Assembly: GCA_013420905.1 (NCBI GenBank)
Contig: JAAXNY010000001.1
Coordinates: 1,860,001 to 1,924,000 of the forward strand
Direction: 5' to 3'
Length of the DNA: 64,000 nt
DNA from: Collybia mongolica
Taxonomy: Eukaryota > Basidiomycota > Agaricomycetes > Agaricales > Clitocybaceae
Below, piece after piece: positions 11,013 through 22,770 of this stretch. Positions within the stretch are counted from its first letter, which is position 1. Every line of letters starts with the position of its first letter. A program made the translations under genes and the position numbers. The notes beneath the pieces are model-generated. The model made no database searches, had not been told where the DNA came from, and saw only the letters and a program-made list of their open reading frames with translations.

Positions 11013-11695
11013 CTATAATACTTTGTTGGTGTTAACATAGCGGTAGAGACAAAAGTTGCGAACCTTGGTCACTTAGAAGTCGATACGAGTAGGGATCGTG
11101 GAATTGTGCGAACAACAGGCGAAAAGTGCGGCATTTATAGTTCCGAGATATCCTGCTTTGCCCCAGGGAACAACACTTGTAGCTATTTATGGACCACAAA
11201 AATAGGGGACAATGGCGACTTTGAATTACCGAAGGCCCAACGATGGCGTTTTAGCTATACGGCCAAGGCTATGACAGCTAGGCTTCTTCGATGGCAGAAC
11301 GTACTATTGTCTACAAAAAATGCTCTGCTTCGACCCTTGTTGGACTTTTGGCACTGATTGTGAGTCATGTTTAGGAGCGTGAGAATGTTATCACCTGACC
11401 GGGAGTCGTTGCGCGTCCGGCTACAGCCCCTTTTCTACCGTTTATTAATTATCGTCGGTCGAATTATCCAAGTATAAATAAAACCACCAGCATTCGTATA
11501 TGGAATCATGAATTGTAACTTACCCAGCCGAAATTCCATCTCAGATGTCGTTCGAGCCAAATACTGCGAAATTGAAGAAGTTGGGCCTTGAATCATTTCT
11601 TTGACCATGAGAATGCAATATCCAGTATAAAAGGAAAAGTGCAAACCATTCTACCGAGTATACTGAAACGCGGGTTACAGCACCGCCTACAGATC
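11013..11695. other. Intergenic; nothing recognised
   Basis: The stretch lies between the divergently read F-box gene and the small secreted protein. A frame at 11106-11357 is open but has no signature. A TATA-like CAGTATAAAAGG at about 11621-11632 is suitably placed for the gene at 11696. Confidence 0.3.
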
Positions 11696-12036
11696 ATGCG
11701 GCCCCATACTCCCATCCGCTGGGTCTTCCTGTTCATCGTTACTCTATCTTCCTATGTTTCCGCTCAAGGAGACTTCAAGTTGGCTTTCTCGGGTATTGCT
11801 TGTAGTGGTGCAGACCTAGGCCACCTGGAGGGATCATTGGGAACAGGTGGCATTCGGGTTGCGAGGGCTCCATAAATGCAGAGTCAATCATCATTCAAGG
11901 ACTCACCGGGAATTACGTCGTCGTAATTTGGGACACAGACACGAACTGTGATTCTGTCCCTGATGATCTCTTTGTAGAAGGAACGACGGAATGCCAGCAG
12001 GGTCTCTCGTTCAGCGCCTTCCAGGTTCAATGCTGA
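11696..12036 (+). pseudogene. Small secreted protein, frame broken near 11870
   Basis: ATG at 11696 begins a clear signal peptide (hydrophobic core WVFLFIVTLSSYVSA, cleavage likely after Ala). The first frame carries one cysteine and stops at 11873. In another frame, coding resumes at once with an ordinary secreted-domain sequence (SIIIQGLTGNYVVVIWDTD) containing three more cysteines, and stops with TGA at 12034-12036. Either a small indel separates the halves, or a short intron with a weak donor between about 11805 and 11850 was missed. The product would be about 110 residues. No family was recognised. Confidence 0.45.
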
Positions 12037-12565
12037 GCGATTAAAGTGAAGGGTTTATAAATTTCCATGAGCGTCGCTAAACGTACTGACTTGCTGTAGA
12101 GTTCTCAGGAACATTCCATGTGGTCATATAGCAATGAGCCATTTCAAGAGTCAACAACAACCACTATTTCTATCTTTTCTTGTAGTTTTTACAAATCCTT
12201 TTTCTCATCAGCCTATATTAGTCAGCCCTTCACGTATCCGGATTTGAAATGATGTACTTAAGCATATCGCCTTTCTTCAGGGGCGTCACAAACGATACCG
12301 TGTTTTACATTCCTTTCGTGCAAAATTCTACCATGTCGTACCATTTCATTTCGATGTTTGGTGTGGAGCGTAACTTACCCTATATGATTCCTTCAACGGG
12401 TTGCATAGTGTGTATAATGTATTTATGTCTCGCATGTGGCATGGTAAATTGCGTAAACGGTCGCGTCGTCAGTTAGCCAACGCAGCAAGATTTAACCCAG
12501 CCTTGCATGTATTAATAGGTGAGATCATTTCGGAAATCCAAGTCGTCATGCATTTTGAATGTGAA
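12037..12565. other. Intergenic between convergent genes; nothing recognised
   Basis: The stretch is AT-rich. Open frames at 12249-12476 and 12401-12586 lack signatures and the second runs into the 3' end of the minus-strand G-domain gene. It probably holds the 3' ends of both neighbours. Confidence 0.3.
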
Positions 12566-13723
12566 TCACTTGTTAAGGATCTTTAGAGCGCGCTGAAGGT
12601 AGTTTAATGAGAGTACGACTTGATTAAAACTAAAGGGACTTACCCCCACGGCTTTCTTAAATCTGAAAATGCTCATGATTCTCCTGACCAATGGGATTTT
12701 TAATCCCTCGATTTGTTTGAAGATAACCTCAAGACCCTCCCTCAGTTCGTTGTACTGCTTCGTGAGCTCGTCAACAAGCTGCGGATTCTTCTCAGCCTCG
12801 GCCTCTTCGCGCAACTTTCGGATTGTTTCTTGCTGTTCGGCTACTTGTTTTTGCAGTGTGCTGTATAGCGTTCTGCCAGCCTCGGTCTCGCTGAGCAACA
12901 ACCCTAGGTTGACCATCTCCTCTTGTAGGAGAAGTGCGACGCCTTTCTTTTCCAAACCATCGATTATTCCCCACGCAGAATCGAACGTCTTGAGGAAGCG
13001 CTCAGTGGTTGATTTTAGCTGTAGCATCTGGTGCCAGTACTTGGTTTTTAGTTCATTTTCCCTCCGCTCTCCCACCTCTTCTTTCACTCTGTCCCACATC
13101 GTAGTAACGAGAATTACGTGTTCGATGGCGCTGTCCCCGCACAGACGTCCAAACATATTCAAATTCTTTAAAGGTGACCCAGACATACGGTTGTCGCTGA
13201 TTCGGTGCAGATAAATTATCCCTGACAGTTGAACCTTGCGCTTGTAACTGCAAATGTCATCATATATCATATTTACTTGTTGGCCAGACTGCAATGCACA
13301 TACGTCGTTTCTAGCCATTTTGCAATCATGGACAGAACTTGCGTATCCGACATGTTTGTGTCATTGAAACCTGGCGTATCGACGAGCACGACGGGGAGAT
13401 TGGTTTTTGGATGCTGAACTCGAACAGCTCGAATTTGGGACGTTTCAGAATGTAAAGAATGTCCAGCAGTTTTCTTCGCCTGGCCTGATGCGATGTCGAT
13501 AAACTATATAATGTTAAACGTTTTTGCTTATCAGCCTTCTAAATCCCAAAACTCACTGTACTTTTCCCAGTGCCAGTTGGTCCCATCAGTCTACGAGAAT
13601 TCAATCAGATATTTCGTGAGAGTTACGCAGCGCTTATACGTACGCTATAATGGTATCATCGACAGCCAGACTATCAACTTGAACAACCTTTGTTATATGC
13701 ATTTCCGGGGGAGTAACAGCCAT
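12566..13723 (-). CDS. G-domain (P-loop GTPase-like) protein
   Basis: Five exons splice from ATG at 13723 to TGA at 12566. The first intron falls just before the P-loop, so exon 2 begins at LMGPTGTGKST, a proper G1 motif with lysine. Exon 3 continues with FIDIASGQ, HPKTNLPVVLVDTPGFNDT (G3, DTPG) and WLETT. Exon 4 reads SGIIYLHRISDNRMSG, then VILVTTMWDRV, which occupies the G4 position. A long charged segment, about residues 230-310, looks like a coiled coil. This is a large orphan G-domain family in Agaricomycetes, often annotated as AIG1-like or 50S-ribosome-binding GTPase; its cell role is not established. Start-to-start distance to the divergent sister gene is 254 bp. Confidence 0.8.
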
Positions 13724-13977
13724 GGAGCTTTCGCGACGGAATTCAACAAACGAATAAAGGTCAATACACGAGTAAAACGCGAGCTCCGTAGTCGAATACA
13801 GCAGGCATCAAGGTGTTATCAGATTTAAGCGTCATCATCGTGTGAAGCCGACGCATATTGCCTGATGGAATCCACGAGGCAAGGATAAAATCGACGAGGC
13901 CCTGAATTCAAAGCTACTCTTTCAGCCACCGCCGCTTCGAATAAGCCTAACCGCACGTTTTGCTACCATCATCCATG
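13724..13977. promoter_or_regulatory. Shared divergent promoter region of two G-domain genes
   Basis: These 254 bp separate the start codons of the two head-to-head G-domain genes. No clear TATA box or repeated operator is visible. Co-regulation is an inference from spacing only. Confidence 0.4.
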
Positions 13978-14937
13978 CCGCCGAAAAGATCTTCTGATAA
14001 CAAATCGGATGTTGTAATCGTCGCGTATGTGGCTTACCTCACGTTTGGTGAGAAAGACACTTACTCAACGCCCCAGATTTCTTGGTGTTACAGGTTCCGG
14101 ATTGACTAATGTGTGGTGTGTCGACGGGGCCAAAGAAACGTCATTCCTCACCTATTTTCACAGTTCGTAGACCGCGCATCTGGAAAACGTGAAGATCCCA
14201 AAGAAAAGAATCAGGGCTACGATTCTCGAACCAAAAGGATAACGGGTGTCGAGGTTAAGCACCCAAAATCCAACCGCCGATATATTCTGGTTGATACACC
14301 CGGATTTCCAGTGGGGGGCTCGAGCGACGAAATACTAGGGTTGCTGTTAAGATGGAAAATGAAGACGTAAATTCAGCTTGTACGTATCAAGAGCCTCGGC
14401 TGATGCGCTTGTTGTCCGCGTAGCTTTCCCAGTGTCACTGAGCTCTCGGGAGTCGTTTATTTGCATAACATCTTCAATAACCGCCCCCGCTCGCTGATTA
14501 ACAATACTTCGAAGCTGGAAGGTCTGTGTGGCAAAGACTTCGGTAAAAAAGTCATCCTCGCAGTGACGATGGAGATGAAAGATAGAGAAAAGGCGGGAAG
14601 ACTTACAGATGGTTTGAAGAAGGAAACTTGGAAGGGAATGATGGACCTTGGTTCAAACGTCGTAAAGTTTGAAAATACGAAAGACTCTGCATGGGAAATT
14701 ATCGACAGAGCAGTCGGCGAAAACGATGAAGATCGCACCTTACGACCTGCTACAATTACAGCTGGGTTAAGAAAGGTAAAATCGATGGGTACGATGCCCA
14801 CGGGCAGCGGCCCAGGTGTTTATATGACAGATGACGAAAACTATACGGACCGGAGGTACAAGTCGGACCAGTATCTGGCACAGGCCAAGAAGCCTCTATA
14901 TCACAGGGTGGTTCAATGGTTTGCAAGTTGGTTTTAG
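13978..14937 (+). CDS. G-domain protein with degenerate nucleotide-binding motifs
   Basis: Exons run from ATG 13978, with introns just before the P-loop, just after it, and after RWKMKT, to TAG 14935-14937. Intron positions around the P-loop match the sister gene on the other strand. The P-loop reads GVTGSGLTN: the invariant lysine is Leu. G3 survives (ILVDTPGFP). The G4 region is VILAVTMEMKD, without the TMWD of the sister. The typical SGVVYLHNI segment follows, but the long coiled coil is replaced by a short tail. Loss of the lysine predicts no normal GTP hydrolysis, so this is either a pseudo-GTPase or a gene in early decay; no stop or frameshift interrupts it. Confidence 0.7.
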
Positions 14938-15253
14938 AGCGTCCGTCGACGGGAATGGTAAGTAAAACCATGTGTGCTGATTAGATCAGGCCCCATCTTC
15001 ACTGCCAATATTGAATTCAGCTACGGATCAGGTACACTGCAACAAGGTGGCTTCACGAAAATGTGAAAGTTCTTCGCATTGGGTACAGGCATGGGGAGAA
15101 TATAGAGAATTGTTCGTGATTTCCGTTGGTGCTGAGGGTCAGCGTCTACGGGCGCGTGTGCGACTGCGCCTTTCTATTTTAACCTGGGGCTCTCGGCGTG
15201 AATAATTTTATACAGAATCATATGCGATCACACCGCCTTCGGAAACTTGATCA
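14938..15253. other. Intergenic; nothing recognised
   Basis: Short frames only; the 3' flank of the G-domain gene and of the HET relic. Confidence 0.3.
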
Positions 15254-16468
15254 CTATGACGTTGATTCTGAAATATACGGCGCCGCATACATGAATGAGT
15301 GGGGAGCACATTTTTGGCCGCATGGACAACACCAACCGTGCCGTCCTTCCCCAGATAGGTAAACCACCAACACCCCGCGCCGAGGATCCAGATGAACCCT
15401 CAGAGTCCGTCGCTTCGTTACCACGCCATACTCAAATGTTGTGTAATCATCCGATGATCTGATGTATTCCTGTTGAAAGCGAAGGAAGGCACTCTCGCTG
15501 CCTTCCCCATATAAGATTTCATAGGAAGGTTGAAAATTCCAAGTGGACAATATGCTGTGTCTTCTCCCTTTGTTGTGACCCTTCCTGACGCCAACGTGTC
15601 TTCTGCCCAAAGGATAGTTTTGCGTTGGGGTTGAAGTCTGAGATTACAACGTTCAGAACATTTGTTGTGTTCGCCAATAATGCAACAAAATGTGAATGAT
15701 CCCTATCGTTGTAAAGCCCAGGAAAGAACTCTTCCCAACTATACTTGCAGAATTTGAGTACCTACGTCACGTAGGTAGTAGAGAGCGTGTGTTTGTGCCG
15801 ATGGCTTGGTTATATACTTATCCGCTTCTGCTAGATGGACGACACATATATCTGTCCTGTGATACCACGCAGGCATGATGTTTAAATTTCTTGACATTCC
15901 GCACTACTTGTCTTGTCAATGCGGCATATATATATCCATGCCAACCGGTAGCCATAGCTGTGCGCAATTCTACAGAATGCGACGAGTTTCCGTCGGCCAG
16001 GATCAATAGATGAAGAGGACAAGCAAAAATTATGAGTCGAGGCCAAGTGATCAGATGGGAGGGAAGAAGCATAATCTGGGTCTGTCACCCAATCGTGCTA
16101 GTTTTCAGTAGCGGTCGCAAAGTCGGGTTCACCCGAAAACCATCTGTGGGAAAGTGTAGCATACCTAAGGCGTAGAACGAGTTCCTCTGTCAGTAGATGT
16201 TGCCATTGTGAACGCTCGACTCCCTCAAGGCGCTCGATGAAGCTAACCTCCGCAGGCCGTCTCTCTTCCAATTGCTTTTGAATGACGGGGGCTGCTGTAA
16301 ATGTTGGTTTCCTGTTCGAGGTCTGAGGTGAATAGGGAGTTGCTTTACCCATTCATTTAACGTCCTTCGGACAAACTGTGATCCGGTTTCTGTTGGATTG
16401 AAATCTAGGACTATCGAAAACGGCTTGTAGTTAATCGTATTAGAGAACTTCGAAACTGAGTTATCCAT
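15254..16468 (-). pseudogene. HET (heterokaryon incompatibility) domain pseudogene
   Basis: From ATG 16468 the parts of a HET protein appear in order but in different frames. RYATLSHRWFSGEP near 16150 is the start of the HET domain. KLVAFCRIAHSYGYRLAWI and CRIDKTSSAE near 15900-15990 follow, then KGEDTAYCPLGIFNLPM and the adjoining-frame YGEGSESAFLRFQQEYIRSSDD near 15430-15570. At least three frame changes and several stops separate these blocks. HET proteins trigger cell death when incompatible hyphae fuse; this copy cannot make a full protein. Confidence 0.75.
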
Positions 16469-17716
16469 GAAATTGGAGCTTTGCGAATCGGCTGAGCGTT
16501 TGAGAATAGCGAGTATTAGAGACTATACTTTATCATCCATTATAGTAGGGCCAGTAAGCAGATTGGTGCAGATTCCAAGGAGTGCGAATTGGCAAAATAT
16601 GCTACCCGGGCTATCTTTGCGTTGTCTGTTGTGATAGACTTTGAATGCTATTTCACCTGATATGGCGGTATCCTCGTTTGACTGCGGTTAAAATGAAACA
16701 CAAGTTTATACCTCGAGACAAGAAATATCCAAAATAATGGCTGCCTATCTGGAAGAATTATTCCCTTGGGTAAAGCTTCAGAGCCTGCGTAGGACGCTAA
16801 GTCAGTTGAAACGGCCGTTGTGCTGGATTCCGTGATATACAACGATTACAGGAGCGTATGTCGGCTCTTGGACGTTCGGAAGAATCAGGGCTGGTGTGGC
16901 TGTGTCAACTGCCAGACCGCCATCATCGCCAGGCGTTCTAGGTTAACACATGTAATTCGCATCAAAGTAGTTGAAAGTTGGGCAATACCATCCAATCAGG
17001 TTGCAGGTCGATGAAGTTTTCGATAAATGTCGGAGAAAAACCAGATCGTTGAGAGCAGGTGAACAAGATTAAGGCTGAATTCTCGCCCATGGATTCATTA
17101 AATTTATGGAGGGACATAGCCGGTCGATTCGGGGAGACGTCAAAGAAGGGCTAGCGAAGTCGTTAAGAACTCCTGTAGCGCCGGGGCGATCGAGCGAGAA
17201 AAGTCCGAGCAGAGGTAGGTCACGACCCACGAATTTGAAAGTGAGTGGTTGCGATTCTGAAGCTCCAAAGTACATATCCAATTTGTGTAAATTCCATGGA
17301 GGCGAAAATTCGATATCATTTCGTAAGAAAGCCGCCCCAAATGTGACGTCATGCCAACATTGGTCAAGATGAAGAGGTCATTGGGAAATTTTTAGCATCT
17401 TCAGCGCTGATCATATTTTAAAAATAACCGAATATCAGAAACGTGACCTCCAGTGGGAGGCAGTTTGCATGGGCCACAGGGTTCCATAAACACTGACCAG
17501 AGAGTTGCGATTACAGGTTTCTATTGGTTCAGCGAAGTTTGAGTACACTTCTTACAGGCATTTGGTTTCCGATCCGTCTTCAGTGTTTTCCACTAAAAAG
17601 TAGAGATCTTTCAATCGCTGATAAGAGAAGCTCTTGTCACCAGTACTGGGTTAGAAATTGTGACAGATATAATACACTTGACGATCATACGATCGCAAGA
17701 GGAAAACCAAAAGTTT
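16469..17716. other. Possible decayed minus-strand gene fragments
   Basis: Around 17069-17367 the minus strand is open in two overlapping frames (for example PLTFKFVGRDLPLLGLFSLD), and pieces of both look like one decayed leucine-rich protein with a frameshift. The family could not be fixed. Nothing is recognised in the rest. Confidence 0.25.
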
Positions 17717-18501
17717 CTAACCCCCAGCAGTAAACCATCGGTCCGTAATATATGTAGGCCACCACTTTGCCACCACTGTCTCTCGGAACACGAAGTCGCT
17801 CCGTAAAACGTACTTCAAACCTTTGGTAACCTCCTGACCACTATGATACAACCCCTTTTGCTGAAATATTAGCACTCTCCCAACCTTTGGCTCGATGTCA
17901 ACAAATCGACCCTTATCACCTATGAATCGAGTAGCACCCCCAGAGAGCTCCTCGCTCTTGAGGTATAATTGTAATGTGACCTTGCATTGTCTCCCGTCCG
18001 ACAGCCTGCGCTGTCCGTCGTAGTGTCCCTTGAAGAAATTTCCCGGACCGTAGCGTAAAAAGCTGAGACGTTCGTTGATTCTGATATCACATCTATCAAT
18101 ACAAAAAAATATGCTGATTGAAATTGCACACACCCGACAAGGTTCCATGTAGAGGTCATCTTCCCCCGATTTCCAACAATTTCCTCCCACTTCCCACCTG
18201 GCTTTATTTCGACGATCTCTTGAACGAAGGGAAGCAGCCGCTGATATATCATGTTCGCAGTGTCGTTGTCGAACCGCAGAATCCGGTCATTATGTCGGTA
18301 GTCGGTCAAGAGATGTTCTCCAACTGAGGTAGAAACGAGCGCTGCTTTCCACTCCTGGCCTGATTCTGCTAAAGAAATCAGATCTTCGCATTCTTTTGGG
18401 GTGAAGATGCCGTCCAGGACTTTCACATAGGTGTCGGGGTAATGGCCGGAGAGTGGTGTGGAGGTGAAGTCAAAGAGATCGCCGTTCGTGGTTGGTGACA
18501 T
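17717..18501 (-). CDS. 2-oxoglutarate/Fe(II) oxygenase, prolyl 4-hydroxylase type (copy 1)
   Basis: Two exons split by a short intron (about 18084-18134, GTGTGTGC...TATCAG). The spliced protein is about 245 residues. Exon 1 has the conserved opening TYVKVLDGIFTPKECEDLI. Exon 2 carries the jelly-roll core with the iron ligands: H and D in GHYDGQ, and H in LYHSGQEV. Lys in GLKYVLRSDFVF lies at the 2-oxoglutarate position. These enzymes hydroxylate a substrate, usually a prolyl residue, using O2, 2-oxoglutarate and ferrous iron. There is no signal peptide, suggesting a cytosolic form. A close paralogue lies at 19983-20777 in the same orientation, and the upstream flanks are also similar. The C-terminus here is about 16 residues longer than in the paralogue. 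Confidence 0.8.
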
Positions 18502-19559
18502 GGGTGGGATGAGTTGATATTTTCTGGATTTTAGGGCTCTAGATGTGATACCTTTTTATAATCCATAAAATATAGAATGATCCTACGCAGTACCACAGAT
18601 TTACGTGTCGGTGTCGTGTCCGTTTTTTACAATGCAGTGCCCCGGAATAGAACCAATATAATTTAGCCTTACAAGTTACTAATAGTTACGGTGACCCCTG
18701 GGGTTCCACGTAGTACCTATGCTTGACTACCAACAGTCTACTGAATTTCTTCCTGACACGGCGAAAATTGGTTCGGCGCTTTCATGATCAAGCAATGGGG
18801 CAGTGGCACAGCCCAGAAATTCTGTGGGTAGCTGTTAATTTGTTAGTATTCCCACGATTGTGTATCTCCCCAGGAGCCACGATTCATCGAGAGGAGTCCG
18901 GCAATGGATGTCCCTAGGCTGTAAAATGTACGAAACATCGTCAATTTGGAGGGTGGTCTCAAGTTGAAAATTGCCAAAGCCAAACGACCCTCAGTCCCAC
19001 GTGATATCGTCTGTCACGCGCCTTTGCACGTGACGGAAATCGCGCTAGACGCGACACGCGCAGTTCCAAACCGGTGTCAGTTCGGCACCCCCCTGTGAAT
19101 TACTGGACGTTTGTTCTGTTTGTGGAATTGGTAATGCGGCCTACGCGCTAGTACCTTGGAACTTCATATTCACAACTGCACTCACTCGCCGACCTTACTA
19201 CTCTCAAGAAATACACAAATATTTATCAAATCCTTAGGCCAACGAAGTTGAACAACAACATCACATGCTACACCACAGCCTTATTAGTAACATACAGCCG
19301 AATTCGCCCGTGGGCTACATTGGGTTAATTTAGTACTAAAATCCTCAATTGAAATCCAGAGTCCATACAGACTGCTCCTTAAAGGACCTAGTTGATGAGG
19401 TTGTATCAGGTCTGTTCGCCACACGTTGCCTGAGCATTTTCCGGCCATCCGATTGTGAGTTCTACTCCCGTTCCCCAAAAATTCCGGTTCTTTTTTTTAT
19501 TCCTGCTTCCGCACAATGCGACGCCCAGCACACTTTAGACCATCACCTCGCCGCCACTT
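18502..19559. other. Intergenic; duplicated upstream flank of the oxygenase gene
   Basis: About 18760-18905 resembles 20935-21070 (GGTTCGGCGC..TTCATG, GTATCTCC..GGGAG), so the duplication that produced the two oxygenase genes included this flank. Nothing else is recognised. Confidence 0.45.
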
Positions 19560-19870
19560 TACATCGAACAAGTCCCGCTCATTGATAGGGATATTCTTGT
19601 CTTTGGTAAGTAGCATATGAATGACACATTTCAGAGCAAGACTTGAGACCAAGGCGTTTTAGATTAGGGATTGTGCAAGAAAAGCATCCCACCTCCCTGC
19701 ATAAAGCCTTGGGCAATGATCCTGCTGAATTTCTGCACTCGAAATCTTGGTTGGACGCTGAATAAAATTCAGGAAGAACCGTTATCTCCTCTATCGATGT
19801 GGCGATGTTTGGCCTCGACCCTGTTGATGTCGGAATTTAATTCACCTATTGGTTAGAATATTAACCTAGG
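19560..19870 (-). pseudogene. F-box/LRR-like gene fragment
   Basis: In shifting frames the minus strand encodes DFECRNSAGSLPKALCRE and then TIPNLKRLGLKSCSEMCHSY. The second block lines up with IIPSLKGLCLKSCSTMGHSY of the F-box relic at 21568-22770. The F-box itself and both ends are missing. Confidence 0.5.
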
Positions 19871-19982
19871 TACACATGAGAATCACACAATCGCAAGAAT
19901 GAAGTCAAACCCGTGGGCCCCAACTCTTAGTATCGTACAATCATTCCATCGTACATGCGAGGTCAATTGTATGTAGAGGCCA

Positions 19983-20777
19983 TCACTTTGCTGCCTTCGT
20001 CTCTCGAAACATGAAGTCACTCCGCAAAGCGTACTTCAAGCCTTTGGTGACCTCCTGCCCACTATGAAACAATTCCTTTTGCTGGAATATTAGCACCCTT
20101 CCAACCTTCGGCTCGATATCAACAAATCGACCCTTATTTCCTAGAAATCTAGTAGCGCCCCCAGAGAGCTCCTCGCTCTGTAAGTATATTTGTAGTGTGA
20201 CTTTGGAATGCCTCCCATCAGGTAACTGGAGCTGTCCGTCACAATGTTCTTTGAAAAAATGCCCAGGTTCGTATCGCAGGAAGCTGAGGCGTTCATTGAT
20301 TCTGATACCACACCCATCAGTACAACTTCAAGGATATACTGGTCGAAATTACACGTACCCAACAAGATTCCACGTAGAACTCATCCTCCCCGGATATCCA
20401 ACGATTTTCTCCCACTTCCCACCTGGTTTAATCTCAACAAGCTCCTGAACGAAAGGAAGCAGCCGCTCAAAAATCTTGTTCGCAGTATCGTGATCGAACC
20501 GCAGGATTCGTTCGCTGTTTCGGTAGTCAGTCATGAGACGATCTCCAGTCGACGTAGAAACAAGTGCTGTTTTCCATTCCTGGTCTGATTCTGCCAAGGC
20601 AATCAAGTCTTCGCATTCTTTTGGGGTGAAGATGTCGTCTAGGACTTTCACGTAGGTGCCTGAGTAGTTTCTGGAGAGTGGTGTGGAGGTGAAATCAAAG
20701 AGATCGCCATTCGTGGTTGGCGGGATGGTGTGGGACAAGCTAGTATCTTTGAATATGGCGCGTGTTAGACGATGCAT
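19983..20777 (-). CDS. 2-oxoglutarate/Fe(II) oxygenase, prolyl 4-hydroxylase type (copy 2)
   Basis: Tandem paralogue of 17717-18501. Exon 1 begins at ATG 20777 and has about 20 more N-terminal residues than copy 1. The intron (GTACGTGT...TATCAG, near 20306-20360) falls at the same codon as in copy 1. Exon 2 keeps the ligands: H and D in EHCDGQ, H in LFHSGQEV, and Lys in GLKYALRSDF. The stop at 19983-19985 follows FRETKAAK. Both copies look intact, so the pair is probably functional and diverging. The substrate is unknown. Confidence 0.8.
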
Positions 20778-21567
20778 GAGCTGTGGAGGGTTCCTATTGC
20801 TGCGTCGCAGCCTTATATATTGGGGATGCGGTGTTTTGGAATCAAATAAAGAACATTCAGACTCACTGATTATCTTGATGACTCCTTGCGTTTCACGTCG
20901 AACAGATATATGTTCGATTGCTGGTTTCTTGCTACAACAAGGATTGGTTCGGCGCCTTCATGGTCGAGTCATCGTTTGAAGCGCAGCCAGAATATCCGCA
21001 GATTGCCACAGGTATGTGATCTTTCCCATTATGTATCTCCTTGGGAGTGACAATCCCCCGAGAGGCGCCAGATATCCTTGGACTTCAAGCTAAGTATGTT
21101 GGTGGTTTTCAACATATACCACGTGATATGTGCAAAAACACGAGCCCGGAGAACGCGATGGATTCGATCGCGCTGGACGAGTCACTCACAATTCCAATTC
21201 CGTTCGGGTCACCACTTGGAACTACTTGACTTGTTATCGAGATTCTACAGGTAGAGGGGTCAAAAACGCGGCATATACAAAACCATCTTCTGTTAGAAAC
21301 TTCATGTTCCCAACCATACTCAATCGCCGATTTCACCTTGCTGGACTGACACTGTTTTTTCACCAAATAGGCCGCCAAAGTCTGTACAACAGTATTCCGC
21401 GCCATGTCTGCTTATTTTCACACCTTTATTTGGTATTCAAAAGCAGTGTATGATCGTTGAATCGATAAGTCATAACCGCATTGTATTGAAACTATATTCA
21501 GATTTTTAGTAGAAAGCAAAATAATAAAAGCACCTTACAAAATTTGAATTCTCAAAACTGGGTCATT
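20778..21567. other. Intergenic with one unassigned short ORF
   Basis: A 98-codon minus-strand frame at 21109-21405 starts with ATG but has no recognisable domain. The part at 20935-21070 is the duplicated oxygenase upstream flank. Confidence 0.3.
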
Positions 21568-22770
21568 CTATTCGTCGTACATTGCCCACGCATTTGCCTC
21601 ATCACCGTCAAGCAATGTCGGGTATGTAAGGATCATGCCTGCATTCAGAAGGCTTTCGGCTCTCCTTTCCATCTCTCCTTCCGCGAAGAACGGCCTCCAG
21701 CGTCCCTTAGACCACCGCATTGCAGCCTCTTTAGCCGGACGAGTTCCCCCTGCTGATAAGGATAAAGTTGCTCTGGCCAATATCTAGATTCCAAACACCC
21801 CAAGACAAGACCATCATCACACTCGACAGACCGGTCATACACTTCTACCTTCTCCAGGTTCGGAAGAATATTTTCCGTTATATCATTTCGAAAGCGGATC
21901 GTGTGTAGGAGAAGTGCATACGAATGGCCCATCGTGGAGCAGGACTTGAGACAAAGACCTTTTAGTGAAGGGATTATACGCAAAAACCGTTCCATCTCCT
22001 CGCCCTCTGACCAATAGATACGCGCGAGATGCAGGTACTGCAGAGGAAATTCCGACCGACACTGGAGCTCAGCAAGCTTGCAAGGGAGTGCCTCGTCGAA
22101 CAATGAGTGTGAAGCTTCGAGTTAAAGTTCCTCCAGTGCAGGCAACATCAACGTCTGGAAGAGGTGGGAGATTATGAGAGGGTTAGACTCTCCGAACTCC
22201 ATGACCGCGTAAGAATTACTTGACGATTAACCGCCTGAGGTGATATAGGACCGTTTTCGGCGTAACATCTTTGGGTCCATGGCTTTGAAACACGAACGAT
22301 GGATCGTCGGTTATCTCAAAGCTCGCTGATACCAGGTATGGCGCGCAGGCCAAGATTAGAAGCACTGTTCCCGAGTGGAATTCTGTGTCACCACGAATGT
22401 CTATAGAGGTAAGACGCGACCAGGGCACCAACCCAAGCTGACATTTCGTAAATCCGCCAGGTGGCAGGTGCACCCGAAGGGAGAGTGGATAAGGCCCTGC
22501 ACGAAAGAACCAATCAACAAGCCCAGGGCCGACGTCTGGGTTATTGGAACCACAGTCGAAGTCAATCGACTGCCATGATTGCGGAGTTCCAAGCACAATA
22601 TCTCTCCAATACTGAGAGACATATATAAACTGCAACGGGGGTTGCCGAGATGGAGGCATGAAGATGTTTAGAGAATGAAGCGGGCAGACGTTGAGGAGGA
22701 ATATCTTCACGAGAATCTCGTGGGGAAGCCTTGAAATTAGGCTTGATTATGCTCTCCCGTTGGGTTTCAT
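21568..22770 (-). pseudogene. F-box/LRR-like pseudogene
   Basis: From ATG 22770 the frame has TAA at codon 8, then ISRLPHEILVKIFLLNV (F-box), YVSQYWRDIVLGTPQSWQS and leucine-rich sequence homologous to the gene at 9873-11012. Further damage: frame loss near 22216, TAA inside the LPALEEL motif near 22123, and another frame change near 21750, after which the C-terminal part continues in a second frame. At least four lesions make it non-functional. Confidence 0.75.

Noticed and set aside
12669..13214. Long Ser-rich plus-strand ORF of 181 codons
   Set aside because: Antisense to the minus-strand G-domain gene, which has the family motifs.
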